In this document: positions 1 through 6,663 of the stretch, piece after piece
Layout: each line of letters begins with the position of its first letter
How positions within the stretch are numbered: position 1 is the first letter of the stretch
Made by a program: the position numbers and the translations under genes
Notes under the pieces: model-generated
What the model saw: the letters and a program-made list of their open reading frames with translations, nothing else
Databases searched by the model: none
What the model was told of the DNA's origin: nothing
NCBI GenBank assembly: GCA_018223375.1
Contig: JAGTTS010000001.1
Span: 248,001 to 312,000 of the forward strand
DNA from: Clostridiaceae bacterium Marseille-Q3526
GTDB lineage: Bacteria; Bacillota; Clostridia; Lachnospirales; Lachnospiraceae
Length of the DNA stretch: 64,000 bases
Direction: 5' to 3'

Positions 1-97
1 TGCTCATACGAAGCAAAATTTATCAATACATAGCATATCAGAGAACGGCAGGAAACCAGTTAAAAAAATTTCTGCCAGTGCAACGGTACTTCTCACC

Positions 98-127
98 TTG
101 AAAGTAGAAGTACAATCTCCATACAAT
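98..127 (+). promoter_or_regulatory. Possible promoter of the broken sigma-like gene
   Basis: TTGAAA at 98-103 and TACAAT at 122-127 are separated by 18 bases. They lie about 165 bases upstream of the start codon at 292. The rest of 1-291 holds no convincing gene. The match is reasonable but not exact, and no transcript data support it. Confidence 0.35.
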
Positions 128-247
128 AGAATTACTATTTCCTATAACCGTAAAGGTCACAGAGCCTTTGCGGTTTTTCTTTTGTCGATTTTTGTTGGAA
201 AGTGCCGTAGGGCTGTTTCTGATATGCGGTGTCGTTCTCCGCCTCTC

Positions 248-281
248 CATCTGGATTTTTTACATTTCAAAAATTCAGATG
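248..281 (+). promoter_or_regulatory. Hairpin just upstream of the sigma-like gene's ribosome binding site
   Basis: Arms 248-260 and 269-281 pair over 13 positions with one mismatch around an 8-base loop. The hairpin ends directly before the ribosome binding site (gggagg, 281-286) of the ORF starting at 292, so it could affect translation. There is no T-run after it, so it is not an obvious terminator. Confidence 0.45.
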
Positions 282-291
282 GGAGGTATTT

Positions 292-459
292 ATGGTGAAA
301 TATGCACCAAGAAAGGTATATATCAGAGAAAGTGGCGGCTATGTGGAATTATCCTACACGGAGTTCTGCCGTTGCAGGGAATCCGACCAGACCTATATGG
401 ACAAGCTGTTTATCCCCATTCAAGGCTGTCTGCTTGAAGTTGTGAGTGATGTGGTATAA
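292..459 (+). pseudogene. Truncated ICE-borne sigma-70-like / helix-turn-helix protein
   Basis: The reading frame gives 55 residues starting MVKYAPRKVYIRE and reaching FIPIQGCLLEV. This resembles the N-terminus of the small sigma-70-like proteins carried by many clostridial conjugative elements. Those proteins run well past 100 residues. Here the similarity stops near base 440 and the frame ends at 459 in DNA next to the insertion sequence. The DNA-binding part is therefore missing. The start at 292 has a gggagg ribosome binding site. The rest of the gene is not found on the other side of the IS, so this is not a clean insertion. The family assignment comes from memory of such proteins, and the truncation is read from the sequence. 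Confidence 0.6.
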
Positions 460-464
460 AAAAA

Positions 465-487
465 GTTGACAGCTTGTTCTCAAGGAT
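465..487 (+). repeat. Left terminal inverted repeat of the IS
   Basis: Bases 465-487 match the reverse complement of 1771-1793 at 19 of 23 positions. The repeat contains TTGACA (466-471). With CATAAT at 490-495 and 18 bases between, this could be the transposase promoter. The true outer tip may lie a few bases to the left, because no target-site duplication could be fixed. Confidence 0.6.
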
Positions 488-524
488 TTCATAATAAAAT
501 CAAGAGAACAAGGAGGTATTCAAA

Positions 525-857
525 GTGGCACGTAAATATGACCAGGAATACAAAGTACAGGCAGTAAAACTTGCCAAAGAAATCGGTGGCACTAAAGCCG
601 CGAAAGAATTAGGAATCCCTGAAGGAACCATCCACACATGGTTAAAAGCCGTAAGAAACGGTAAACTGGATATCGGGGAAGGTTCCCATACCCCTGCCAG
701 TGCAATGAGTCTTTCAGAAGAAATTACCATGCTGCGTAAGCGGGTTAAGGAGCAGGACAAAGAAATCCGACATCTGAAGGAGGAAAACGAATTTTTGGAG
801 GAAGCCAGCGCTTTTTTCGCCGCCAGCCGTCGGAAGTCAGCAAAAACCAGAGAATGA
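525..857 (+). CDS. IS3-family transposase OrfA
   Basis: A 110-residue protein with an N-terminal helix-turn-helix (about residues 1-50, starting ARKYDQEYK) and a leucine-rich coiled coil (about 65-95) ending in an EENEFLEEASAFFAA-like heptad region. This is the usual OrfA layout for binding the element's ends and dimerising. The start is GTG at 525, chosen because aggagg lies at 511-516. In the family, OrfA is made alone as a regulator and also as an OrfA-OrfB fusion by -1 frameshifting. A canonical A6G slippery site is not evident here, only an A5 run before the stop, so coupling through the ATGA overlap is equally possible. Confidence 0.9.
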   Translation: MARKYDQEYKVQAVKLAKEIGGTKAAKELGIPEGTIHTWLKAVRNGKLDIGEGSHTPASAMSLSEEITMLRKRVKEQDKEIRHLKEENEFLEEASAFFAASRRKSAKTRE

Positions 858-1762
858 TGTTTCTGGCTTTGAAAACAGAGGACGGCAGGATTACCGGAAA
901 AATCGCATTTTATTGCCGAATGCTTGGTATCAGCCGACAAGGCTTCTATAAATACCTCGCTAACAAAGACCGTCCCTGGAAGTATCAGGATCTGGCACAG
1001 GCCATGGAAGAAATCGTCAGTGAGGACGAATGTAACGATACTTATGGACGGAGCCGTATGTATCAGGCGCTGCTGCTGAAACAGCCAGAGGGAGTGCGTA
1101 TTCCCAGTGAGCGGACCGTATACCGGGTTATGAACCAGATGGGTCTGAGCCATCGGCCAAAGAGAAAGCCGAATGGGATCACAAAAGCAGATCGGGAATC
1201 CATGAAATCGGAGGATCTGCTGAAACGGGATTTCCATGCAAATGCCCCATTGGAAAAATGTATTACAGACATCACGGAGATCCCGGCGTCCAATGGAAAA
1301 CTGTATGTATCTGCGATTTTCGACTGCTTTGATCTTAGCGTCCTTGGACTGGCAATGGAAACAACTATGAAAGCAGATCTGTGTGTCCATACACTGGAAA
1401 ATGCTTTGACTGCTTATCCCGCACTGGAAGGTGCAGTCATCCACAGTGACCGTGGAACGCAGTATACCAGCGAGACCTACCGTCAGGCCATCTGGGAGAA
1501 CCACATCCATCAAAGCATGAACAGTGCCGGAGGACGCTGCCATGATAATGCACGGTGTGAAAGTATGTGGGCTAGAATGAAGACGGAGCTTCTCTATAAC
1601 CGCTATGACACAAAGCAGATGACAGTAGAGGATTTAAAGGAGCTTATCTGGAGATACTTCTTCAGTTACTGGAATAACCGGAGGATCTGCTCAGCCAATG
1701 GCGGCCTTCCTCCTATGATAAAACGCAGGCAGTATTATGAGGCTTTGGAGATGGCGGCATAG
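854..1762 (+). CDS. IS3-family transposase OrfB (DDE integrase core)
   Basis: A 302-residue protein. An N-terminal HTH_21-like region is followed by the rve integrase core. The catalytic triad is visible: D in DITEIPASNGKLY, D in VIHSDRGTQY, and E in NARCESMWARMKTE. The length is normal for IS3 OrfB and no internal stop is present, so it should be catalytically competent. Its start ATG (854) overlaps the OrfA stop. A long open frame on the opposite strand across 500-1543 is a shadow of this gene. Confidence 0.95.
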   Translation: MMFLALKTEDGRITGKIAFYCRMLGISRQGFYKYLANKDRPWKYQDLAQAMEEIVSEDECNDTYGRSRMYQALLLKQPEGVRIPSERTVYRVMNQMGLSHRPKRKPNGITKADRESMKSEDLLKRDFHANAPLEKCITDITEIPASNGKLYVSAIFDCFDLSVLGLAMETTMKADLCVHTLENALTAYPALEGAVIHSDRGTQYTSETYRQAIWENHIHQSMNSAGGRCHDNARCESMWARMKTELLYNRYDTKQMTVEDLKELIWRYFFSYWNNRRICSANGGLPPMIKRRQYYEALEMAA

Positions 1763-1770
1763 TCAGTGAT

Positions 1771-1793
1771 ATCCTTGAGGAAAATGTGTCAAC
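1771..1793 (-). repeat. Right terminal inverted repeat of the IS
   Basis: Reverse complement of the left repeat at 19 of 23 positions, beginning 8 bases after the OrfB stop codon. Just outside it the sequence is ICE DNA of the truncated minus-strand gene at 1794-1970. Confidence 0.6.
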
Positions 1794-1970
1794 TAATATT
1801 GACAATATCAAAAACAGCGGCTTTTGGGGACGCGCCTCTGTAAATGGCTCCTCCTGGGCGAAAGGAAGTGTTTGCATCACGCGGTCAATATCCGTTGAAT
1901 CCATGTCATGCTGAGATTTGCAATCTTCCCGGATTGCTTCTTGAATTTCCTTTACCGTACACATAGTCAT
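1794..1970 (-). pseudogene. ICE gene of unknown function, 3' end replaced by the IS
   Basis: The minus-strand frame starts MTMCTVKEIQEAIRED and has about 58 residues of its own sequence. It then runs into the IS end, where the frame continues only by chance to 1713. It follows the 91-residue gene at 1994-2269 by 23 bases in the parA-parB transcription unit. A purine-rich ribosome binding site (aaaggaaagg) precedes the start. I do not recognise a domain. It is acidic and probably cytoplasmic. The IS-proximal truncation is seen directly. Confidence 0.55.
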
Positions 1971-1993
1971 TCCTTTCCTTTCGTTGTATGGGT

Positions 1994-2269
1994 TTATGAG
2001 CGGCGGCGTTTTCCCGGTTTGAAATCGAGGATATGTCCCTCAATCACACGAGCGTAACGCTTGATCTTGATCTCCCGGCGCTGCTGGCTTTGCAGGGCGG
2101 CCTGATACCCGTCCTCAGTCAAAAACAGCCGCATTTCATCTCCGGGGCTGCCGTAAGGAGTGCTGGGACGCAGGACGGAAAACTCAATCATCCAGCGGGT
2201 GTTATCCCAAAACCTCTCTACGGCGAGAATGTTGTGTCCTTTCAGCTCACGGGCTGAAATATCCCTCAT
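1994..2269 (-). CDS. Hypothetical ICE accessory protein (91 residues)
   Basis: A small soluble protein beginning MRDISARELKGHNIL and ending in a basic tail, KPGKRRRS. It lies 12 bases downstream of parB on the same strand with a ggagccgcc-type ribosome binding site, so it is probably cotranscribed with parA and parB. No catalytic motif or membrane segment is visible. The basic C-terminus would fit nucleic-acid binding, but that is a guess. Similar small genes follow parB in many clostridial ICEs, which is the only contextual clue. Confidence 0.7.
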   Translation of the reverse strand: MRDISARELKGHNILAVERFWDNTRWMIEFSVLRPSTPYGSPGDEMRLFLTEDGYQAALQSQQRREIKIKRYARVIEGHILDFKPGKRRRS

Positions 2270-2281
2270 AGGCGGCTCCTT

Positions 2282-3217
2282 TCATCGTTCCTGGTCTCTC
2301 TGACGCTTTTTCTGCCATGCCTCCAGCAGCTTGATAATGGTTTCCTGCATCCGCTGGGGCGTATAGCTTTTGGGGAAATACTTCCGCAAGGTGTCAGAGG
2401 TAAATGTCACTCGGTCCAGATCACTTTTCTTTTCCTCACCCATGATGACACGCATCATATCGAGGGTCAGATGCCCCTCCTGACTGTATTTCTTGAGCCG
2501 CTGGGCTTGGGAAAGGGAAGGGGTAGCCTGTTCGCTGTCCATCGCGTCCAGCAGGTCTACCTGTTCCTCCTTTTTGAGAAAGGACAGCTCATAGGCAGGG
2601 TTCATGGCAATCTTCTTTTCATCTACCATATCCATCAATTCAGGAATCAGCTCTGTCAGACGGATATAACGCTGAATTTGATTTTTACTCTGCCCAACTT
2701 GTTCGGCCAAAATATCTCTGGACTTCTTACCATCCAACTTGTGCCCAACTTGGGCACAAGTTAAATCAACTCGCTCTCCCTGGTGTTTCATGGCATCCAG
2801 CTTCATCTTGTAAGCAAATGCCCTTTCACTGGGGAGCAGGCTTTCTCGCTGCAAGTTGCTGTCAACCATAATGATCGTGGCGGCATCATCATCCAGATTA
2901 CGGACAATGACCGGCATAGTCTCCTTTTCTGCCAGCTCACTGGCTCTGTGCCGCCGGTGTCCGGCTACCAGCTCATAGCCGCCCTCCGGGTCCGGTCGGG
3001 CAATCGCCGGAACCAGAACGCCATACTGCTTGATACTGTCAGCGGTCTCCATCATGGCTTCGTCATCCTTGACTTTGAATGGGTGGTTCTTAAACGGATG
3101 CAGTTCAGACAAAGGAATTTCCTGAATCTTCTCTAGCTTTGCATCCTGGCGGCCTTCTTCGGTGGAAAACAGATCATCTACCGAGGCCAGTTCTATTTTT
3201 TTCGCGCTGCTTTTCAA
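2282..3217 (-). CDS. parB: ParB/Spo0J-type partition protein of the ICE
   Basis: A 311-residue protein with the ParB N-terminal CTPase/Srx-like domain (about residues 35-130, with the hallmark GHRRHRA). A central helix-turn-helix follows (about 165-215, VGQSKNQIQRYIRLTEL), then a charged C-terminal region for dimerisation. ParB proteins bind parS sites and load as sliding clamps, working with ParA. The start is TTG at 3217, supported by an aaggaggtg ribosome binding site at correct spacing. This gives a 44-base overlap with the end of parA, typical of translational coupling. No parS-like palindrome was identified nearby. On an ICE the pair probably stabilises the excised circle. Confidence 0.9.
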   Translation of the reverse strand: MKSSAKKIELASVDDLFSTEEGRQDAKLEKIQEIPLSELHPFKNHPFKVKDDEAMMETADSIKQYGVLVPAIARPDPEGGYELVAGHRRHRASELAEKETMPVIVRNLDDDAATIIMVDSNLQRESLLPSERAFAYKMKLDAMKHQGERVDLTCAQVGHKLDGKKSRDILAEQVGQSKNQIQRYIRLTELIPELMDMVDEKKIAMNPAYELSFLKKEEQVDLLDAMDSEQATPSLSQAQRLKKYSQEGHLTLDMMRVIMGEEKKSDLDRVTFTSDTLRKYFPKSYTPQRMQETIIKLLEAWQKKRQRDQER

Positions 3218-3995
3218 GTTTCAACACCTCCTTCGTCAGATTTCGATACCCCTCTGCCACCTTGCCGCCAGGGTCATGGGCGAAAATACTTTTTCCCTCT
3301 GCACTGATTTCCTTTGCCCGGACAGAGTGGGGAATCTCTGTGCCGAATACCTTAATCTTGCTGCCATAGGTCTCTCGCAAAAGTGCGGAAATCTCTTTGG
3401 CAAAGTTGGTTCGGCTGTCAACCATCGTCAGTAGGATACCGTCTATCTGGAGCTTGGGGTTGATCTGCCGCTTTACCTTGTTTACCGTGGAGAGCAGCTG
3501 TTCCAGCCCTTTGGCGGGCAGATACTCCGCCTGAACGGGAATGATGATCCTGTTTGCAGCGGCCAGCGCATTGACTGTGAGCATCCCCAGGGAGGGCTGG
3601 CAGTCGATAAGGATATGGGAGTATTGTCCCTTCAGCGTGTCCAGATATTGCCGCAAGACAGTCTCACGGCTCATGGCATTTACCAGGGATACTTCCATAC
3701 CGGATAACTGGATGTCCGCAGGCATCAGGTCTACGCCCTCCGAGTGGTGCAGGATACCCTCGCCGGGACGAAGCGGCTCATCCATCAGGATACGCCCCAT
3801 AGCGTCCGACAGCGTAAAGGGCAGCTTGTCCGGTTGTGGATTGCCCAGGCTGATCGTCAGGCTTCCTTGCGGGTCTCCGTCGATCAGCAGGACTTTCTTT
3901 CCAGACTGCGCCAAACCGATTCCAAGATTGGCACAGGTGGTGGTTTTGCCAACGCCGCCTTTCTGGTTGGCGATGGCGATGATTTGCGTGTTCAT
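3174..3995 (-). CDS. parA: ParA/Soj-type ATPase of the ICE
   Basis: A 273-residue deviant Walker-type ATPase. The P-loop is KGGVGKTT at about residues 11-18, with IDGDPQGSL near residue 40 and a Walker B-like LIDCQPSLG near 120. It would bind DNA non-specifically as an ATP dimer and be stimulated by ParB. I chose the ATG at 3995 because a gaggtg ribosome binding site sits 8 bases upstream and the protein then begins MNTQIIAIANQKGG as in the family. The frame stays open further upstream to 4058, but without family similarity. A consensus-like promoter lies at 4164-4192 and a terminator-like hairpin sits in the leader at 4041-4080. Confidence 0.93.
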   Translation of the reverse strand: MNTQIIAIANQKGGVGKTTTCANLGIGLAQSGKKVLLIDGDPQGSLTISLGNPQPDKLPFTLSDAMGRILMDEPLRPGEGILHHSEGVDLMPADIQLSGMEVSLVNAMSRETVLRQYLDTLKGQYSHILIDCQPSLGMLTVNALAAANRIIIPVQAEYLPAKGLEQLLSTVNKVKRQINPKLQIDGILLTMVDSRTNFAKEISALLRETYGSKIKVFGTEIPHSVRAKEISAEGKSIFAHDPGGKVAEGYRNLTKEVLKLEKQREKNRTGLGR

Positions 3996-4040
3996 TGACT
4001 TCACCTCATTTCTAATTGTTGCTGTTGCTTCTGGAAATAG

Positions 4041-4080
4041 AAAAAGCCGCCACTCCAAAATAAAAAGTGAAGTGACGGCT
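4041..4080 (-). terminator. Terminator-like hairpin in the parA leader (possible attenuator)
   Basis: Arms 4045-4054 and 4071-4080 pair over 10 positions including one G-U. On the minus strand they are followed directly by TTTTT (4045-4041). No gene lies between this hairpin and the promoter at 4164-4192, so it is in the parA leader rather than after a gene. Attenuation of parAB is a reasonable inference. Confidence 0.6.
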
Positions 4081-4163
4081 CTTTCTATCGCCGGAATACG
4101 AGTTCCTGAAATGAAAAAAGCACCCAGTCATTTATACTGCGTGCTACATCAAATTCATATTCA

Positions 4164-4192
4164 ATTATTCAAATTAGGTCAAACTATGTCAA
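4164..4192 (-). promoter_or_regulatory. Probable promoter of parA-parB
   Basis: On the minus strand TTGACA (4192-4187) is followed by 17 bases and AATAAT (4169-4164). It overlaps the first copy of the 21-bp direct repeat at 4171-4191. This suggests that recombinase or regulator binding there could influence parAB expression. Confidence 0.5.
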
Positions 4193-4390
4193 ACTGCCAC
4201 AGACCAAAACGAGGGAACAAAGAGCTGAAAAGAGACCCCAAAACACCCCCAAAAATCGGCTCTCGGTTAACCACTTTGGGCACCACTTGACCCTCTTTTT
4301 GCCCTCTTTTTGGCCGGTTAACCACTTGCGGACCACTAAAAATTGGGTGAAAACGGCTCTCATTTTTCCAAATTTGGTCAAACTATATCA
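4171..4390 (+). other. Repeat-rich ICE end next to rpsI (candidate attachment-site arm)
   Basis: This gene-free stretch of about 410 bases (3996-4472) holds nested repeats. A 21-bp direct repeat at 4171-4191 and 4370-4390 matches at 19 of 21 positions. A 13-bp direct repeat (cggttaaccactt) lies at 4264-4276 and 4315-4327. ACCACT occurs four times between 4270 and 4337. An 11-bp tandem duplication lies at 4291-4312. Clusters of short direct repeats at an element end are typical of arm-type sites for tyrosine recombinases. The stretch sits between parA and the 3' end of rpsI, a known type of ICE integration target. The core crossover cannot be fixed without the other end. A 65-codon frame across 4184-4381 is judged spurious. 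Confidence 0.5.
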
Positions 4391-4407
4391 GCCCGTTTAG
4401 ATATAGT

Positions 4408-4442
4408 AAAACCCCGGAAAACCTTGATTTTCCGGGGTTTTT
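4408..4442 (-). terminator. Terminator of the rplM-rpsI operon (bidirectional)
   Basis: A perfect 14-bp stem (4408-4421 with 4428-4441) with a 6-base loop. It is A-rich on one side and T-rich on the other, so it works on either strand. It is 31 bases after the rpsI stop codon and insulates the ribosomal genes from the ICE. Confidence 0.92.
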
Positions 4443-4472
4443 GAACCATTTTGATACGGTTTGAACAGCAGA

Positions 4473-4865
4473 TTATCTCTTGCTGAACTGAGGCGCGCGA
4501 CGAGCGGCCTTGAGGCCGTACTTCTTTCTCTCTTTCATTCTCGGATCACGTGTTAAGTATCCTGCCTTCTTGAGAACTGGTCTGTACTCAGCGTCTGCCT
4601 GAAGAAGCGCTCTGGAAAGGCCGTGACGGATAGCGCCTGCCTGTCCTGTGAAACCGCCGCCGCGTACGTTTACAAGTACGTCGAACTTATCGGATGTCTC
4701 TGTAGCTACGAGCGGCTGACGAACTACAACCTTTAATGTCTCAAGGCCGAAATACTCGTCGATGTCTCTCTTATTGATTGTGATGTTGCCTGTACCTGGT
4801 ACAATATATACTCTGGCGATAGATTTTTTTCTTCTGCCTGTTCCGTAGAATTTTGCGTTAGCCAT
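4473..4865 (-). CDS. rpsI: 30S ribosomal protein S9
   Basis: 130 residues, the normal length, starting MANAKFYGTGRRKKSIARV and ending APQFSKR. The conserved GRRKKSIARV N-terminus and the basic C-terminal tail that reaches the P-site tRNA are present. It lies 28 bases downstream of rplM with a ggaggaaacac ribosome binding site and shares its promoter. The 3' end faces the ICE remnant. The coding end appears complete, consistent with an element that restores the target gene on integration. Confidence 0.98.
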   Translation of the reverse strand: MANAKFYGTGRRKKSIARVYIVPGTGNITINKRDIDEYFGLETLKVVVRQPLVATETSDKFDVLVNVRGGGFTGQAGAIRHGLSRALLQADAEYRPVLKKAGYLTRDPRMKERKKYGLKAARRAPQFSKR

Positions 4866-4893
4866 TAGTGTTTCCTCCTTCCAGCACCTTTAA

Positions 4894-5328
4894 TTAAAAT
4901 TTGATCTCTAAAACTTCCGGCTTCTGAGCTGCCTGCTCATGCTCTGGACCTGCATATACGTGAAGTTTCTTAATCATGCTTCTTCCTAAAGGTCCCTTTG
5001 GAAGCATTCCTTTAACTGCTAACTCGATAACCTTCTCCGGCTTCTTAGCCATCATCTCTCTTAAGGTTGTCTCTCTCATTCCGCCTACATAGTCGGAGTG
5101 GTTGTAGTAGATCTTCTGATCAAGCTTCTTGCCTGTAACCTGGATCTTCTCAGCGTTTACTACGATTACGTAGTCACCGCAGTCCATGTGAGGTGTGAAG
5201 ATCGGCTTATTCTTTCCTCTTAAAATCTTCGCTACCTCAGATGTCAGACGACCTAATGTATATCCTGTAGCGTCAACTACATACCATTTTCTTTCAATTG
5301 TTGCTGGACTAGCCATAAAAGTTTTCAT
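4894..5328 (-). CDS. rplM: 50S ribosomal protein L13
   Basis: 144 residues, normal for the family. It begins MKTFMASPATIERKWYVVDA and contains the conserved GRLTSEVAKILRGK and MLPKGPLGR segments. L13 is an early-assembly protein bound to 23S rRNA. It is the first gene of the two-gene rplM-rpsI unit. A ggaggt ribosome binding site and a consensus promoter at 5432-5460 precede it. In many Firmicutes truA lies directly upstream. Here the pxp operon and a two-component system lie between them. Confidence 0.98.
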   Translation of the reverse strand: MKTFMASPATIERKWYVVDATGYTLGRLTSEVAKILRGKNKPIFTPHMDCGDYVIVVNAEKIQVTGKKLDQKIYYNHSDYVGGMRETTLREMMAKKPEKVIELAVKGMLPKGPLGRSMIKKLHVYAGPEHEQAAQKPEVLEIKF

Positions 5329-5431
5329 TGGTTGACCTCCTGTTTATTCAGTTTTTGAGATTAACTTTATCAATAAAACGCCTGTTCCGGGGCTTTGGTA
5401 CAGACATTTCTAACTGATGTCACAGTTATAC

Positions 5432-5460
5432 ATTATATTACACTACGCCGGACGTGTCAA
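5432..5460 (-). promoter_or_regulatory. Consensus promoter of rplM-rpsI
   Basis: TTGACA (5460-5455), 17 bases and TATAAT (5437-5432) on the minus strand: an exact sigma-A promoter. It leaves a leader of about 100 bases before rplM. L13 leaders with autoregulatory structure are known in Firmicutes. I saw no clear conserved fold here. Confidence 0.92.
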
Positions 5461-5525
5461 CCTCTTTTTCCTTTAAAATCAAGGTTTTACGGCGGTTTGA
5501 AACGGCCTTCCCGGGAAACGGCAGA

Positions 5526-5546
5526 GGGGACGGAAAAACCGTCCCC
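5526..5546 (-). terminator. Hairpin after pxpC
   Basis: Perfect 8-bp GC-rich stem (5526-5533 with 5539-5546) around a 5-base A/T loop, 8 bases after the pxpC stop. There is no strong T-run, so it may act as a weak terminator or protect the mRNA end. The remaining bases up to the rplM promoter show nothing else. Confidence 0.55.
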
Positions 5547-5553
5547 CTTGATT

Positions 5554-6660
5554 CTATCTCAGTCCCTTGACCTCTGTTTCCAGTTCTACGATAAACTCCT
5601 CGCCGTCTACCACAACGCGGTATTTCTTCTTTGCCGTATATGGATTTCCGGATGCTGACGCTGACGCTACGGCCATGGCTACGGCCTCTCTCTCCTTGGC
5701 AGTTCCCTTCTCCGGCACATAGTCCAGCTTCTCTTTCAGAGCCTTTAACTCCTCCAGCTCCTTCACATAGATGTCCTGGGCTTCCTCCACAGATACCTGC
5801 TGGAAGTTTACCTTGCAGCCTGGCTTTAACTGAGCTGCCTTTGGAAGATCTGCAGAGATAATGCCGGCAATCTTTGTGTATCCGCCTGTAGTCTGGTGAT
5901 CCGCCATCATGACGATAGGCTGTCCGTGGGACGGAACCTGCACCGCGCCGAAGCTGATGCCGTCTGTGATAATGTCTCCGCCGTTCTTGTGCTCGATCTT
6001 TTCTCCCTCGAAACGCAGTCCCATACGGTCTGCCTCATTGGTCAGTGTGTAGGTGCTGCTTAAAAAGGTCTTGATTCCGGCCTCTGTGAAGCAGTCGTCC
6101 TGCGGTCCTAAAATCACGCGGAGCGTGCAGGAAGCCTTCGAATAGTCGTCTGCCGGAACGGTTCTCTTGCTCATATTCGGAAGAGCCGTCTTGGGAGCCG
6201 TAAACTCAATTTCGTCCCCAGGTCCCAGCTTTCTTCCCTCAAAGCCGCCCAGATTTGATTTTAAGTGGGTGGATTTACTGCCCATCACAACCGGAACGTC
6301 CAGTCCGCCTGCGAAGGCCACATAGGCGCGGCTTCCGCTCTTGATTCCCATAAAGCTCATGGTGTCGCCCTTTTTCGCCAGAACAGCCTGGTACATGGGA
6401 ATATCTTTTCCGTTCAACTTGGCTCCCAGGTTTCCTCCTGTCACGGCGATGATATTGTCAGAGGTAAAGGTAAACATGGGGCCCATGAGGGTGATCTCCA
6501 GAGCGGCCTCGTTCTCGTCGTTTCCTACCAGAATGTTCGCCTTGCGGAAAGCCATGGTATCCATAACGCCTGCCGCCGGAACTCCGAATTCCTGATAGCC
6601 TGTGCGGCCCATATCCTGAATGGTTGTAATAAATCCTCCGTTTGCAAACTTAATGCCCAT
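5554..6660 (-). CDS. pxpC: 5-oxoprolinase subunit C (biotin-dependent carboxyltransferase family)
   Basis: 368 residues. The body (about 1-300, starting MGIKFANGGFITTIQDMGRTG) is the KipA/PxpC fold with conserved segments such as GVPAAGVMD and PSHGQPIVMMADHQTTGGY. With PxpA and PxpB it cleaves 5-oxoproline to glutamate using ATP. The family is usually about 310-340 residues. The extra C-terminus ends KYRVVVDGEEFIVELETEV. This resembles the first strands of a biotinyl-carrier domain but lacks the lysine-bearing half. It lies 3 bases after pxpB, so the two are translated together. It is the last gene of the operon, followed by a hairpin. Confidence 0.93.
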   Translation of the reverse strand: MGIKFANGGFITTIQDMGRTGYQEFGVPAAGVMDTMAFRKANILVGNDENEAALEITLMGPMFTFTSDNIIAVTGGNLGAKLNGKDIPMYQAVLAKKGDTMSFMGIKSGSRAYVAFAGGLDVPVVMGSKSTHLKSNLGGFEGRKLGPGDEIEFTAPKTALPNMSKRTVPADDYSKASCTLRVILGPQDDCFTEAGIKTFLSSTYTLTNEADRMGLRFEGEKIEHKNGGDIITDGISFGAVQVPSHGQPIVMMADHQTTGGYTKIAGIISADLPKAAQLKPGCKVNFQQVSVEEAQDIYVKELEELKALKEKLDYVPEKGTAKEREAVAMAVASASASGNPYTAKKKYRVVVDGEEFIVELETEVKGLR

Positions 6661-6663
6661 TCT

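Larger units (their letters stand above)
465..1793 (+). mobile_element. IS3-family insertion sequence
   Basis: This is a two-gene element of about 1.33 kb: a small helix-turn-helix OrfA and a DDE transposase OrfB, bounded by imperfect 23-bp inverted repeats. OrfB lies in the -1 frame relative to OrfA and overlaps it by the ATGA at 854-857, as usual in IS3 elements. Both frames look intact, so the element may be active. The two flanks do not belong to one interrupted gene: a plus-strand sigma-like fragment lies on the left and a minus-strand ICE gene on the right. A deletion or rearrangement at the IS is inferred. Confidence 0.9.

Noticed and set aside
500..1543. 347-codon minus-strand frame
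   Set aside because: It lies antisense to the IS3 transposase genes, has no ribosome binding site and has low-complexity, cysteine-rich composition typical of a shadow frame.
4184..4381. 65-codon minus-strand frame at the ICE end
   Set aside because: It spans the direct repeats and a tandem duplication; no ribosome binding site or family similarity.
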